Shown here piece after piece: positions 12,228-24,164 of a stretch of 64,000 nt of DNA. Within the stretch, counting starts at the first letter, position 1, and every line of letters starts with the position of its first letter. The stretch covers positions 25,492 through 89,491 of the forward strand of contig WHVD01000253.1 of the NCBI GenBank assembly GCA_015178975.1, given 5' to 3'. The notes below the pieces were generated by a model that searched no databases, was not told where the DNA came from, and saw nothing but the letters and a program-made list of their open reading frames with translations. Both the position numbers and the translations under genes were made by a program. Source of the DNA: Hysterangium stoloniferum (lineage: Eukaryota > Basidiomycota > Agaricomycetes > Hysterangiales > Hysterangiaceae).

Positions 12228-14349
12228 TGTGATGTATCAGCATCATCTCATCATATTCTCTTAATTTTCTGTGGATTATTTAATATTCTTTCGAATTTAT
12301 TGTATTTTTATTATATTTTTATTGTGAAAAATAGGCCTTATTCCTTTTAACTTCGCATAAATAATAGCATATATGGACTCACATTATGCTATTATTACTT
12401 AATTAATTAATTATAATTTTTAACTAATTATTTATATTTTATCTACTTAGTTATTGCTTTTCGGCACCTTGCTGCAGCCTTGGAGTCATGTGACATATTA
12501 CATAAGCCTCCGGTGTCGGGATGTCACACAAGTCACGGGTGTGACTACCCGAGTCACACAAGTCACGAATGTGACTACCCGAGTCATTATTAGATTCCGC
12601 CGACTCATCGTTTGCTTCCGTCCCGGGACCGCGGCCTTGAACCTTCATGTTCAAGCAAGAGGTTAGAACCCTTGTCTCAGAGAAGGGAATCACATGATAA
12701 ATAAAGGGTAAATAATGATATGAGGTCATTATGATCTAACTAATGACCTCATAAACTAAATAGTTAGCTAATCATTGAGTTATCAAAATGTATATAAGGA
12801 GGGCCAAGTTTCCAATAAAATCATCTATCTCTCTCTCATTTTACTGCACAGCTCAGAAGCTTATCTAATCATCCTAAGGACAATAATAGCCTTAGTCTGA
12901 TATACTCACTGCAAGCACCTACACTTGCAGCATCTTGAATCTTTGTCAGCAACTCTTGAACTTAGCTAATCATCTAAGTTCCCCCAGCCTCACAGCTACC
13001 CTTTAGGCTTATTAATTAGATAATAAACCTAATAAGTATCTAAGTATCCTTACTGAAATCCCTGCCAATACTAGATTACTCAAGGCCCAGCCCTAAGTTT
13101 AGTGAATTAATCAAGTACAAGCACACTAGAAAATCGGAAACAATTTATTTTCTCTATTAATAAATTATTTAACACTTTGTTAAATATCTATTAATAGTTA
13201 CAAATAGGCATACAAGACTCCGAAGCTTTATATCAAGTCTCTGCTAAGTTACTGTGCATATACTCAGCTTCTAGCCCCTGTTCTCAAGGAATAGTTCTTG
13301 TATTTGCTAAAAGGGTCATACACAGTTCTTTTGAACCTTTCAATAATCAAAATAAGCATTTATTTGAGTTGTTTAAGCTTAATAGCGCAGCTCATTAATC
13401 TATCAGTATTTAAATTACTGGACCTTTGCTTGTTTTATTGTTGAAGCTCTGTGTGTTAGGATACACACTCAGGCCGGGTTTCCGGAGAAACCCGCGGGAT
13501 ATCCGGTAGGACTTGGCTTCAGCTTATAGGCTGCTCCCTCACTAGATCGTGTTGTCCAATTTCAAACGGATGGACGGGGATCCCGGGGAGTCCGGGCAGG
13601 GTTCGTGGGTCGTAGGTCATAAGTCGGGGGTCGTGGGTCATAAGTTGGAGGTCGTGGGTCGTGAGTCGAGTTCGTTGAGAGAGATAGATGCGCCAGAGCC
13701 CGTGGGCTCCGACTAGTGCGAGCGATGTGAATTGAGTAAGGTTTTCGAGCAGAAAATATTATTAGATTACTGGGGGGAATCTAAGCTAATTTTCTGACTG
13801 GATTGTATGTACAACATCTGCCAGTTTATATAGACCGTGAAATGCATGACATACCAAATACAGTAATAATGAAACGAAACTAACAAAACATAAAACAGGA
13901 ATAGTAAACACCAAATTGGTGTTAGGAACAGAACGGAACGGAGCGGAGTCTGAATTGTGACAAAGCATAACCCATAACGGGAAACGGAGCGGGAGCGGAG
14001 TCCTAAATCATGACAGGTCATTTGACTAAAACGGGAACGGGGCTCGATTAGAGCAGTGACGGGATTCTAAGCGGGGACCAGTGACTGATGCGTGGGACGA
14101 AGACGGACATAGACAGAGACGGAGTCCGGGGGAAGTCCGGTGACTGATATGTGTCATAATGAGGTCGAACGTAACGAGTCTTGACGTAACGGAGTCCGGG
14201 TGGGAAATCCTATAAACAGACGATTGGTGCTTGTAGCATGTGGGGGCGTATGGGTTAGTGCCCGGAGTCCGGCAGGATTGTCTGGTCGTAACACTGTGAC
14301 ACTATAGCATATATTGAGCTATCTAAGAGAATCCCCTGAATACATTACA
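12228..14349 (+). repeat. Solo LTR, family 3 (copy a), with a nested LTR
   Basis: It starts TGTGATGTATCAGC and ends GAATACATTACA, with the perfect duplication GTTAC (12223-12227 and 14350-14354). Without the nested family-2 LTR it is about 1.28 kb. Homologous solo LTRs are at 47173-48383 and 55108-57082. Shared features include a tract with TTGCAGCATCTTGAA and a final block with TCAGTATTTAAATTACTGGA. Confidence 0.9.
13454..14293 (+). repeat. Solo LTR, family 2 (copy b)
   Basis: An 840-bp LTR from TGTTAGGATACAC to GGTCGTAACA, with perfect duplication CTGTG (13449-13453 and 14294-14298). It is inserted in the family-3 LTR; the unbroken target GCTCTGTGACACTATAG is preserved at about 57025, which confirms the insertion point. 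Confidence 0.94.
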
Positions 14350-14796
14350 GTTACAAGTATATATAGGCATATGTGAAACATAGGTTAGACCGGATCATCA
14401 TAATAAAAAGGGATGTATCAGAGTATAACCAGATAGTACGAGTATATTTTGATGGGGGTGTAAATGGGGTTTGATCACCGTGTAAGCATACGTCAGCATT
14501 GGGCGACCGACGGTTTCCAATGCGATGACTTGGAATCGAAGATGCAGGGTATTGGGATAGCAGGCACTGGAACAGTCAGTGGCTTAACTAGATGACATGA
14601 AGGGATAGCAGGGGGTTTGTGTTGGGTGAGAGGAGTGAGATTTGGAGTGAACAATGTTGAAACAATGGGACCCATTGATGCAGTATGCAGGCAATGTGAA
14701 ACAGTGGTAGGGGATTCAAGTGAAGTGAGAGGAATGAGATTGGGATGGGTTGATGTGGATGCAACTGGTACTGGTATTGTTGATGGTGCATCTGAG

Positions 14797-15391
14797 TGTG
14801 AAGAGTGATGGAAGTTCTAACTGTTCTATATACAAAGAATATTGACCATTTAGGTACAACACAACAATGTATTGACTATCTAGTTCAATACGGTTGAAAG
14901 GATTAGCTATCTTAAGTAGAATAGATAGTTAAGAAGACTGAAGAAGAATCGACTTTGAAGTGCGATTCTGAGTGACTGCTCAAGTGATTAAGGAAATACA
15001 GTAACAAGAGAGTCGAACAAACAGAGTAGTGTGGATGTAGTCTGCACAGATTGAGATAATGGTTCGAGTTTCGACTAGTATACATAGTTTGAAACTGTGA
15101 TTGCACTGATAGTTAAAGCCTATCTGTGACGGTTAAGACAATACCCCAATCACAACTTGCAGGACACTAAGTGGGTGTCTGGGCAAGTCGTGGTTACGAG
15201 GTAAAAAGTGTCTGTTGTTATTTGGCACTGAGAGCACCCACAAGTATACACAGAATTTCGAACTAATGAAATGGTGCAATAGTTGAAGAATGTAAAGGAT
15301 AGGAAAATGTGAGTAAAAATATGTAAAATATAAATGAAATAAAAGGAGTGTTTTACTACAATGAAACTGTGGTAAAAGCATACTCCTCACA
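14797..15391 (-). repeat. Solo LTR, family 1 (copy b)
   Basis: A 595-bp LTR from TGTGAAGAGTG to CTCCTCACA, oriented like the LTRs of the minus-strand chromoviruses. Its flanks are CTGAG and CTGGG, a 5-bp duplication with one transition. The reading frame of the accessory ORF is found on both sides, so this is an insertion and not the 3' LTR of copy C. Confidence 0.82.
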
Positions 15392-16771
15392 CTGGGTGGT
15401 ATGTGGATGCAACTGGTACTGCTGCTGTTGATGGTGTATCCAGGTGGTATCCCCTACAGACTAAGATGGAAGGTTGCACTTTCCTCCTTTGATTGGGATC
15501 ACTAGTTATGAAGTGGACCCTTTCAGGTAATATGAATCCTTTGTGACAATCCTCGCCCAAGTATTTGACCTTATACAGTGAATTATCCAACTGGCTTGTG
15601 TCCAAATCAGATGATGAGTCCACAGGTTGTATACAGTAGGTCTGTGATATATTAGCCTTATTTTAATACTATCTTCTGGAAAAAGGAGTCCAATGCTCTA
15701 TCAAATTGTACAAATACTCAGTTCACCTGTGTGCTTGTCACACTCTTCATGTTTGTGACAAGTTGTCACCTTTTGTGACAAGTTGTCACCTTTTGTGACT
15801 GTTACTTTATTGTGACAACTGTCACTTGTTGTGATGCATGTTGTGTAATAAGTGCTAGCTGGCTGGTTTGAAAATATATAGTTACAAAAGAATAAAAAGG
15901 TAGAAATTTCATAGTTCCTGCAATTCTTAAGATAAAATACAAAATAAATTGTATAGTTTCAAGATAAATCAAAGGAATATTGTACAATTTTATCATTGTG
16001 ATATAAGTACATTTAAAGAGTCTTTGTTAGCAATTTGGTTTTGGGGAAATTGAGAAAAATAGAAAAAACCTTAAAAATACATAACAGGATCCTTTCTACT
16101 GGGCCCTTTCATTTGAGGAGTCTTGGAGGTAATTTGATCCCATCTCCTCATTTTAATTCAACACTCTGTAGTTTTATTCTCCTGCCGAATTCCCAATTGT
16201 AGAAAATCACACTGTCCTTTTGTTTTCATCTCTTGTTTCCTACCACTCATATGCAAGGGGTACCCCCACCACTGGTGTTGGTCTCAGTGAAATCTGCCCA
16301 TTTTTGTCCTGGGGGGGGGGGGGGGAATTATCACCAGAGCTTGATAACCTGCCTGTCTCCTCAATTCTTGTCTAGCATGTTTAGAGGGGACCCCTATCTT
16401 AGCACCTTTCCTCCTCTGATCCTCTTGATATTCTGCTTTCCTTTTCCTCTAATTCTCTTTTCTCTCTGCTTCTGCTCTTTCATGGAAATCCTTGCTCCAC
16501 TGTTGACACTTGATCTCATCCTCAGTAGAAGGGAATATATATCATGGCTTTGGGGGACTTCAGGCCATTCCCCTTGGACACTGGTATCACTTAATGGGGG
16601 TTGCACTCTTGATGTAGATGCCTCCCCATTACTTCTATCATGCTTGACATTTTCTGTACAAGATGAGGGATGGGGGCCTGCACTGGTGGTGGGAACAGGG
16701 GTGGTTGTCTGGGTCCAAGGGTACTTCTTGAAGTTTGGGAGTTTGGGCTTGACTTGTTGACTCTGCAACAT
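15392..16771 (-). pseudogene. Accessory ORF of chromovirus copy C, broken
   Basis: Two parts are readable. Bases 16771-16394 give KPKLPNFKKYP near the start, matching KPKFPNFKGIP in copy B, and a basic helical stretch. Around 16330-16230 the conserved DFAETD-type block is seen with substitutions and stops. Bases 15623-15392 give KVKYLGEDCHKGFILPE and then TSDPNQRRK, the most conserved block of the accessory protein. The rest continues beyond the solo LTR at 14796-14550 as a Pro-rich frame. A 15-base G run near 16310-16325 interrupts the gene. Not functional. Confidence 0.72.
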
Positions 16772-17039
16772 AATGTGGTTGTTGAAATGTTAATGGTGAA
16801 TATAAGCAGATGGGTGTAGGAGGTAAAAAGAGTTGTGAAAATTGTTAGCGATTTTACATTTCTTTTACATTGATTTAAACCCCACTCATTTGCCAATGTG
16901 AAGAGGTTGAGAAAGGAAGAATGAATAACATTTTTCTTGTTTTTATTCGATATATAGGAGAAGGAACCAGTCCTATTGGTTGTGGGAAGGGAGCATATAG
17001 TTAGCTAAACTCCATACATAGCCCCATACACTCTGAGGA

Positions 17040-18780
17040 GCAGAGGAGCGTTTCAAAGGTCATTTCTATTTAGCCAAGTATCTTCTTCAGGTCTGTATCC
17101 TTTCCATCAAACTCAGAAAAGCAATCAATTTTGGTGTTTCTTGTGACCTACTATTGCTTCAACCTTGTACTCTTCATCCTGAGTGTTTAATTCTCTTGGG
17201 TTCTTGAGTTGAGTCCTTCATCTGAATTCTTCAGGAGAGAAGTGGTACTTCTTGAGATGCTCTCAGTTGATGACTGGGTGCATCTGGTATTCAGAAGGGA
17301 TTCTAAGTTGGAAAACTTGAGGGTGGGCCCTATGCACCTTTGGATGAGTTTCCATCCAATGCCCTTGACTTCAATGAGTTCAAGGGAGTGGGGATTAATC
17401 AAGACATAGTCCCCTTCCATTATTTCTTCTACTGGTCTCCATTTCTTGTTATAGCTATGAGCCTGGGTTTCCTCGGCCCATGTGATTGAATTCCTGGCCA
17501 TTTGTTGGTGGTTCTCTAATTCAAGAACCCATTGATCAGCCATTGGGCTATCAGACAATTCTCTAGGGACTATGGGGTCATCTCCTCCTAGGCAGTGAGA
17601 CATTCCCCTGGATAAGTATCCCATTAGCAGAAAGGCTGGCATGTAGCTCATCAAAGTGTGAACCATTAAATTATACACATGAATCACTACTTGAATCCAT
17701 TTGGACCATTCTTCTTTTGAAGAGGCACAGTAAGCTCTCAGCATTTGTTCAATGACAGTGTTAGTATTTTTAGTTTGACTATCAGTCTGTGGGTGATGTG
17801 GAGATCATGCTGTGAGTGAACTTCCATACACCTTACAGACTTCTTTCCAAAATTTGCAGGTCCATCTTTTGTCTCGATTGCAGATTATTCTCAAAGGTAG
17901 TCCCAAAGGAGCAGCTACCTTGTTGACAAAGATTTGCATGAACCCTTCCACTGATAAACTTGAGGAAGTGGATTTGCAATTAATGAAGCATGTTAGTTTA
18001 TCAACTATGATGACAATCACAGAATGAGATTTTTCCCCAAAGGGGGACAGCCCAGTTATTAGATCCATTGAGATAACTTCAAATCTGAGAGGCATGTCTG
18101 CAGGTCAAAGTGCTCCTTGTCATGCCATGTGATCAACTTTAGTTTTCTGGCATATGTCGCAACTGCAAGTATATGCTCTACAATCCTGTAGCATCCTAGG
18201 CCAGAAGAAACAATCTTTCATCAACCTGAAGAATCACTGTCCTCCCACATGAGCTCCTTCAAAAGGGTTATCGTTTATTAACCTTAGGATGGTAGTTGTC
18301 ATATTGTTGGCAACTAAGTTTGGAGAGGTTGATTCCATAATGTAGTGAACCTGAACGAAGGGTCCTTCAGGTACCCCTCACGAAATCCTTTTGCATAGTC
18401 CTCATTAATTTCCAAGAGTAGCTGGGAGTTTGAGGTCATGAAGAGAACTTCTGTTCATCCATTTCGTCATCACTGGGAAGATTATAGGCATCCCATTCAG
18501 TTTGGGGAACATCCTTTCTTATTCCAAGAGGTTCCACTAGCTTGCATTGGGTGACAAAGATCACTCTTTCAGCTGGTTTGTTATCCCATAGTTTCTCATT
18601 AGTATTCTTGTCAAGAAAGCTTGATGCTATTGGCAGTAGGTCATCCCTGATAGGACTCACAAAGTCAGGTATTCAGGGGAGCCTGGATAGAGGATCTACA
18701 TACATTACTGTGGACTTGTCCTGCATGATGTAAGATTTCTAATCCAAGGGTACAGTTATCCCAGAAAGTTTGAAAGCACA
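17040..18780 (-). pseudogene. RNase H end, integrase and chromodomain of copy C, broken
   Basis: Segments of a Ty3/gypsy polyprotein: 18780-18436 (LGLEILHHAGQ, then DPLSRLP and the linker), 18095-17805 (integrase core with ISMDLITGL and RIICNRDKRWTCKFW), 17744-17187 (integrase C-terminal part with PAFLLMGYLSRGMSHCLGG) and about 17150-17040 (chromodomain, WKGY..EEDTWL). The first catalytic Asp is in MDLITG. The His-His-Cys-Cys region is full of stops. Several stops sit where copies B or D have Arg CGA. Confidence 0.85.
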
Positions 18781-18784
18781 TGAC

Positions 18785-19223
18785 TGGTCAGAGAGTTGGG
18801 AAACCCAAGGCTTCTGAAAATACACTGGTGTCAAGTTTCAGAGCTTAGCTTAGTGTATTGAGAGGATAGGTTGTAGCTAAGTCAATATTCTGATTGGATT
18901 GTGGTTTAAAAATTTTACCTAACTATATACACTGACTTATTATTGTATTATTGATCTGATGAAACAAAAAGACAAGGCATGTGAACAAGAAAATAACAGG
19001 ATTAACCATTCTGGAGTATAAGGGTCAAGTTGATATGGGAGCAGGTACCAAAACAAAATAATCAAGTGAATATATGCATATCAAAACATAATCAGGAACA
19101 AACTGGGTCACAGATTAGTAAGTGTCTAGAGAATATGGGAAGTCCATATATGGTCCACATCAGAAGTCATCCTCATAGCAAAAAAGGGCTATTACCAGGA
19201 GGGTCTGGGGCCCAGGTCCTAAC
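18785..19223 (+). repeat. Fragment of an old family-2-like LTR
   Basis: It contains the block TATTCTGATTGGATTGTG, which corresponds to TTTTCTGACTGGATTGTA of family 2, and ends GGTCCTAACA. The 5' end is cut by the junction with copy C. CpG is nearly absent. Confidence 0.5.
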
Positions 19224-20416
19224 AACATACATAATACAATGAGACTAAGATGGGAAAACAACAAGAACAATAAACTGTGATGAGAATGGATATTGGATTC
19301 TAAGAAGCCAGCTGAGATATACTGATTGGGTATAATATCATAGCTGAGAATATGGTCAGCATGGTCCTAACAATATTCATTCTCTTAGGTGGTGTCTTTT
19401 TTTTTTGCATTATTATAGCTTGCTCTTTGGTTGAGGTGGGGATGGATCAAGTCTATCAAGTGAGAAGTGTGCCTCCATAGCCCTAGTTTTTTATAGCCTA
19501 GTACCTATTAGGTATTGTTTTCAGACCTCCTACATGTGATATCCATTGTAACTCACTTGTGTCTTGCTCCCAAGTTGGCCACATATTGTACATCAGTGTC
19601 TTGTCTCCACCTCATGTATTACTTTTCACCAACTCTCTTCACTTCTTGAATATCCATTTTTACACCTTTCCTTGTTCTTGTTTCAAGTTTCAGTTCCCTT
19701 TGTTCCTTCCATAATTCCTTTTACTCCCTCTATGATTCTTTATTCCACTTGTAACTTGTTTGCTCTAGTTTAGTATTTCACCTTGCCCTTTATTAGTATA
19801 AAAGACATGTCCCATATATTGCTTCTCTTCAGTGGAATATTGACTTAGAATCCCCCCCCACAGTACTTTTCTGACACACATACATATGTAGTGTGGGTGG
19901 CTTAACTCTGAACTCTATTAAGTACAGGATTTACTGGGAACTTTCCAGGTAATTGTCTGAGGACTTTCCAGGAAATACTCTGGGAGCTTTCAGATATTGC
20001 CAGGTACAGGAAGGACTTGGCTTCAGCATATGCTACACCCTTGCTTGTCCTTATTTCAAGTTGACAAATACTTAGCACATTCCTGGACCTGACAACAAGT
20101 GTGAGGGTGAATCTGAGGGATCAAAGAACAAGCAGAGGTCAAGGATGTTTACCAGACTTCATTAAGATTCAAACTAGAGTGTAAGTACATCTCTATAGAT
20201 GAATATAGCACTTCTGTTAATTGTAGCACAATTTGAGAACACAACAAAACATACTCAGAACCATTTTCCAAAACTAGAATAACATAAACAAATGAAGACA
20301 CCCTGCACAGCATTTTCCTATAGCCTGCGTCATGTTAGTAAGCAGATCTTTTGCGTCGGAATTCAAATGTTTTCCTATGGGCTTTCTAGCACAGTACTGA
20401 TCTCAACCCTCTTGTG
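19224..20416. other. Degenerate LTR fragments before the kinase gene
   Basis: No gene recognised up to about 20300. Another copy of the LTR motif (GGACTTGGCTTCAGCATAT) is at 20013-20031, and a block around 19800-19870 (ending in a C run) resembles the inverted family-2 LTR near 36960-36990. From about 20330 onward CpG reappears, which marks the 5' flank of the Aim9-like gene. Confidence 0.45.
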
Positions 20417-21029
20417 ATGCAACAAATTTTCAAGGCCGCTCAGAAGCTATCAGGTCTCTCGTGGACTGTTCGATTCACAAGGTCTCAGCAAGTAGACCTC
20501 TTTGAATATACTAATGGGTGGTGGTTATATAACGAAGAAGAACGTGAGTGATTTTGCCAGCCTCCGTGGTTCTCAATATGATAAGATGTTAGAGACCACA
20601 TTGCGATATGTCGAAATTGACATTGATGAAATACAACACGTAGCATGTGCGGCAGTTGGAGCCAAACGCTGCATATCGCTCAAGAAACTAGGGGAGGGTA
20701 TGTCCTTATCATTCTGTGTATGATCTAAGTTGACGTACTCGATAGGACCATAAAATAAGGTTGTTGTCCTTAATTTTGATAATGGGATGGAGGCAATTTT
20801 ACGCTTCCCAACTGCCCTTGCAGGAACTCCATTCTTTACCACCACCAGTGAGGTAGCCACGTCGGAGTTTGTGCGTGAAGCTCTTGGTATACACGCACCA
20901 CATGTATTCACATGGAATGCAGATGCTACTGCAGGTTCTGTCGGTGCCAAGTATATTATCATGGAGAAGTTATCTGGGGTAGAGTCCCATAACCGCTGGT
21001 TGCATATTGCGAAAGCACTCCAAGTCTCA
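20417..21029 (+). pseudogene. Aim9-like APH-family kinase gene, 5' part (split by the 32-kb element)
   Basis: From the ATG at 20417 the first exon reads a basic, Arg/Lys-rich start (possible mitochondrial presequence) and VDLFEYTNGWWLYNEEE, a typical start of the Aim9/APH family. An intron with donor GTGAGT runs from about 20544 to 20592. The next exon has VGAKRCISLKKLGEG, and a second intron starts GTATGT at about 20699. The following exon has SEVATSEFVREALGI and YIIMEKLSGV, matching the N-lobe of APH kinases. An in-frame TAA at 20751-20753 falls just after the second intron, where a Tyr would be expected. The exon then stops at the element boundary in the duplicated TCA. The gene resumes at 53019. 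The family acts in mitochondria in yeast; the substrate is not known to me. Confidence 0.82.
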
Positions 21030-21814
21030 CACTGGAGGCATCCCAAGATTTTTGGAGTTGGAAAACCTTCAGAAAATCTTGTTATTTGGCCAAATTTTCT
21101 AAGTATTTTGTGAATTGAAAAACTCTTTGAAAATTCTGAGTTTTAGTAGGTTTTTCTGAGGCCAAAAATGGGATCTGAAAATTCTAAAGATTTGCATCAG
21201 GAAATTATGAGGAAATATTGTTGGAAATAGCCTATTCTTTATGGATTTTCTGAATAAGAAAACTTTTAGAAAACCCTGTATTTTGTTAGGATTTTTCCAC
21301 CTAACAAAATCCTATGAAAACTGTAATAATGTGCCTAGAGAAATCAATTGAAAATCACACATTTCTACTTAATTTTGCCCCTGAGGGAATTCAGTGAAAA
21401 CTATGGTTTTCTGCCTGAAAAAATCTCGAGCCAAGACAAAGTTTTTTTAATGTTTTGTCAAGGGGAAAACCATGATGAAATTTACAATTTATACATAAAA
21501 TCATTGAATAATTATATATTTCAACAAAATTTTCCTTGGTCACAAACACTATGGAAATTCAAAAAATCTGTTTGTGAAATCATGAAGAAATTGATGATTT
21601 TCCATGAGTTTCTTAGAGGTTTTTCAAGGTGAGAAACTCTGAACCGATGTTTTGCAATTCAGCACGATTTGCAAATATTGGAAAGGATACAGTGTGATTC
21701 AGTGTGATTCACAAATATTTGAAAAGATACAGTGTGATTCATTACAATTGGCAAGTGTTCGGGAATATTCAATGCGATTTGCAAGTTTTCAGGAAGCTAG
21801 AGTGCAACTCTTTT

Positions 21815-22180
21815 AGACTTTTTGCAACTAATCTAGACTTTTTGTGACTATTCTAGACTCTTTGTGATTGTTTGTGACTGTTTGCGACTCTGATAGACTG
21901 TTTGCAACTCTTTTGGACTTTTTGTGACTCTTTTGGACTTTTTGTGACTCTTTTGGACTTTTTGTGACTCTTTTGGACTTTTTGCAACTCTTTTGGACTT
22001 TTTGCAACTCTTTTAGACTCTTTGTGACTCTTATAGACTCGTTACGACTGTTATAGACTCTTTGTGACTCATGTAGACTCTTTGCGACTTTTTGTAACTC
22101 GTTTAGATTCTTCGCGACTCTTTTAGACTCTTTGTGACTTTTTTAGACTCTTTGCGACTTACTCTTTGTGACTCTTTGAA
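21815..22180. repeat. 20-bp tandem array, left outer
   Basis: Imperfect tandem copies of a unit close to GACTCTTTTAGACTTTTTGT. Variants change the dinucleotide after TTTG (TG, CG, CA), which again looks like CpG decay. The array is mirrored at 51785-52240. Confidence 0.9.
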
Positions 22181-22922
22181 AAGTTGCAAAGTTGCAAAGT
22201 GTCACATAAAGTCACAAAGTCACACAAAGTCACAAAGTGTTGCACAAAGTCGCAAAGTATCACAAAAAGTCGTGTTACAAAAAGTCGCAAAAGTGTCACA
22301 AATCATAGCACAGTGTCTTCACACAATAATAATCTATGTAAAAAGCCTCCAAAATTTCTATTATCCTCTTTTCTCTATGACCACAAACAATGATACACTA
22401 TACACACAGCACATGGACAAAGGGAGGAAAAAAACGCATCACTGTCAATTATATAGATAATGTATATTAAGAAGAAGCCGCAGCAAACCTGATATACAGT
22501 AGGAGGTACACATCACATGTGAATTTGAAGCTGGGGGATGATGGCATGGAACAAGAAAATGGGGCTTGGGGCAGGCAGTATCCAAGATGGCGGCAGTGGC
22601 AGGGGGCAGGCTGGGGTGATGGTGTGGTAGGTACAGGTAGTTGAGTATTGATACCAGTATCATCAGGTGCAGGATATAAACGGGACATTGGTTATATTAA
22701 GCAGAATATACTTTTACTTGTATAAATCTTGAAAGCTGGTGCAGTGCTGGCCGGGGCGGGGTGACAAGGCAGGGAGAGGTGGTGTGGGCGTGATGGTGTG
22801 ATATAATATGCTGAGCAAGAAAAAGGGAATCCAACTCCAAGTCTAGCTGGAGAGGATAGCAATAGAAGTGGGGGGGGGATAACCAAAGGGAGCCGGCCAG
22901 AGGAGATGATGGCAAAATGTGA

Positions 22923-23780
22923 TCACTCATCCATCCCATTCATATCTCCGTTTTCATCGTCCGCATACTGCTCCACACCCAGCCCCACCTCTGTGCCCGA
23001 TCTGCACCCCGCCACACTGCTTGAGCTGGTCGTGGTGGTGCTCGGCGAGCCCCCAGGGCCCTGCGGGAAAAACGGTGCCGTCAGCATCCCAAGCCCCAGC
23101 GTGCTGCCCCTACTCACGTTCCCCGCACCACTGCCGCCGCTCCTGCTCCCACCGAGGCTGCCGTATCTGCTCCTGCCATTCCCCACAGCGCCGCTACCAA
23201 GCCCAGGTGGGAAGCCCCCAAAGTCCACACTCGAGCCGGTCTCATCAGACCAGTTCTGCACATGGTATGGGGGTGCGTGCCGCCGTGTGCGATCGGGTGC
23301 AGTGGCACGGGGTGCAGCATGTCGTAGGGCCCGTTCCCGTGTCCGTGTCCATTGCCGCCACTGTGCAGCCCGTGCCCATGCCCATGTCCCTGTCCATGGT
23401 TGTGTGGCCCATACCTGTGTCCTTGCAGCCCGTGGGGCCAGTGGCCACCGTGTGTGTGCCCCAGCTTGGGGAAGGCGGGGTGCCATGTCGCGGCAGGGGG
23501 GAAGTGGTTGTCAGGGTCCATGTGGATGGTGGGTCCATTCAGCACGGGCATGGCATCGGCGTAGTGGGTGCTGCTGGAGTAGTAGGCCGTGGCGAGCCCA
23601 TAGGGGAGGCAGTAGGGTGCACCATCGACGGGGGAGATGCTGCTGTACTCATTGGTGGGGAAGTTGTGTGGTGAGATGGAGGTGTCGTAGGGCGAGGCAT
23701 TGGTGCGGCACTTCTTGCAGTTGTTGTTGGGGCAGGGGCAGTAGATGCGGTAGTGCTCTGCGTGAGGTTTCCGGTGGGGA
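22923..23780 (-). pseudogene. Captured gene fragment with His-rich domain
   Basis: On the minus strand from about 23780 the frame has strong C/G third-position bias and reads a Cys cluster (CPCPNNNCKKC), a Tyr/Ser-rich part, and then a His/Gly-rich tract with HGQGHGHGHGLHSGG. After about 23270 the sense continues in a different frame (HVQNWSDETGSSVDFGGFPPG, ending YADDENGDMNGMDE with a stop near 22923). Codon use is quite unlike the flanking AT-rich arm, so this is probably part of a host gene copied into the element. The family is not recognised. Metal binding would fit the His and Cys content but is a guess. The right-arm copy is split at 31713/50740 by the chromovirus. Confidence 0.5.
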
Positions 23781-24124
23781 GGTGGGATATGTGGGATAAC
23801 AATGGGGGGGCGGACTACCAGGTTGGGTTTGAGCGCACCAAGGGAGAGAGGGTGGGGGACCTGCGGCTGGGGCTGGAGAAAGCGAGTGTCACGGTCACCA
23901 TTGTGGACGACAGGCAACATAAACTCCCCCCGCGGAGGCTGAGGATTCTCCCCCACATGCTCCGTGACTCTGACTCGGATGCCGACTTTGACAACGATTC
24001 ATTAACGGGCAAGGACAAGGACAAGTTGTCCCCGGCGGAACCGGAACTCACACTTGCCTTGCCTCTCGCTGCACGGTATGATTTCCACGCTAGCTTGAAG
24101 GGAAAGACAACATGGACACCTTGA
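23753..24124 (+). pseudogene. Captured fragment resembling the end of a CBM21 domain
   Basis: The frame reads LCVRFPVGRWDMWDNNGGADY near its start. FCVRY...WDNN.G.NY is the conserved end of carbohydrate-binding family 21 domains in glycogen-targeting subunits of protein phosphatase 1. The first two thirds of such a domain are absent. Downstream there is an acidic stretch (RDSDSDADFDNDSLTGKDKD) and a stop at 24124. It abuts the His-rich frame head to head near 23770, with a short overlap, so the two cannot be one gene. The right-arm copy is 31304-30912 on the minus strand. Fragment capture is the simplest explanation; the CBM21 match is short, so moderate confidence. Confidence 0.45.
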
Positions 24125-24164
24125 GCCCAAGTTCGGGACCTGCCACTGCACCCACCCCTGCACC

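Larger units (their letters stand above)
11734..14540 (+). repeat. Family-4 LTR interrupted by another solo LTR
   Basis: The left part (11734-12227, starting TGTTAAGAACTG) and the right part (14350 to about 14540) together match, inverted, the family-4 LTR at 8748-9470. They are separated by a family-3 solo LTR with the duplication GTTAC. The end that should read GGTCGTAACA is missing, so this copy is truncated where it meets chromovirus copy C. Confidence 0.72.
14540..18780 (-). mobile_element. Decayed Ty3/gypsy chromovirus, copy C (3' half)
   Basis: Reading on the minus strand from 18780 down: the end of RNase H, the linker, integrase, chromodomain, and the accessory frame. The order is the same as in copies B and D. 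The 5' half (gag, protease, RT) is missing. There are many stops and shifts, and CpG is almost absent. A family-1 solo LTR is inserted in the accessory frame. The left end abuts a truncated family-4 LTR. Confidence 0.82.

Noticed and set aside
14797..15391. 3' LTR of chromovirus copy C
   Set aside because: The accessory frame is present on both sides and the flanks form a 5-bp duplication, so it is an insertion.
16233..16760. 175-codon plus-strand frame with an apparent membrane segment
   Set aside because: It is antisense to the accessory ORF of chromovirus copy C; the hydrophobic run comes from C/T-rich DNA.
20544..20592. Frameshift in the kinase gene near the first exon
   Set aside because: A 49-bp intron with donor GTGAGT and acceptor TTAG restores the frame, so no mutation is needed.
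22906..23799. Plus-strand 297-codon and 251-codon frames across the GC-rich island
   Set aside because: They are low-complexity shadows (Ser, Pro, His, Cys runs) of the minus-strand His-rich frame, whose third-position bias is the clearer one.
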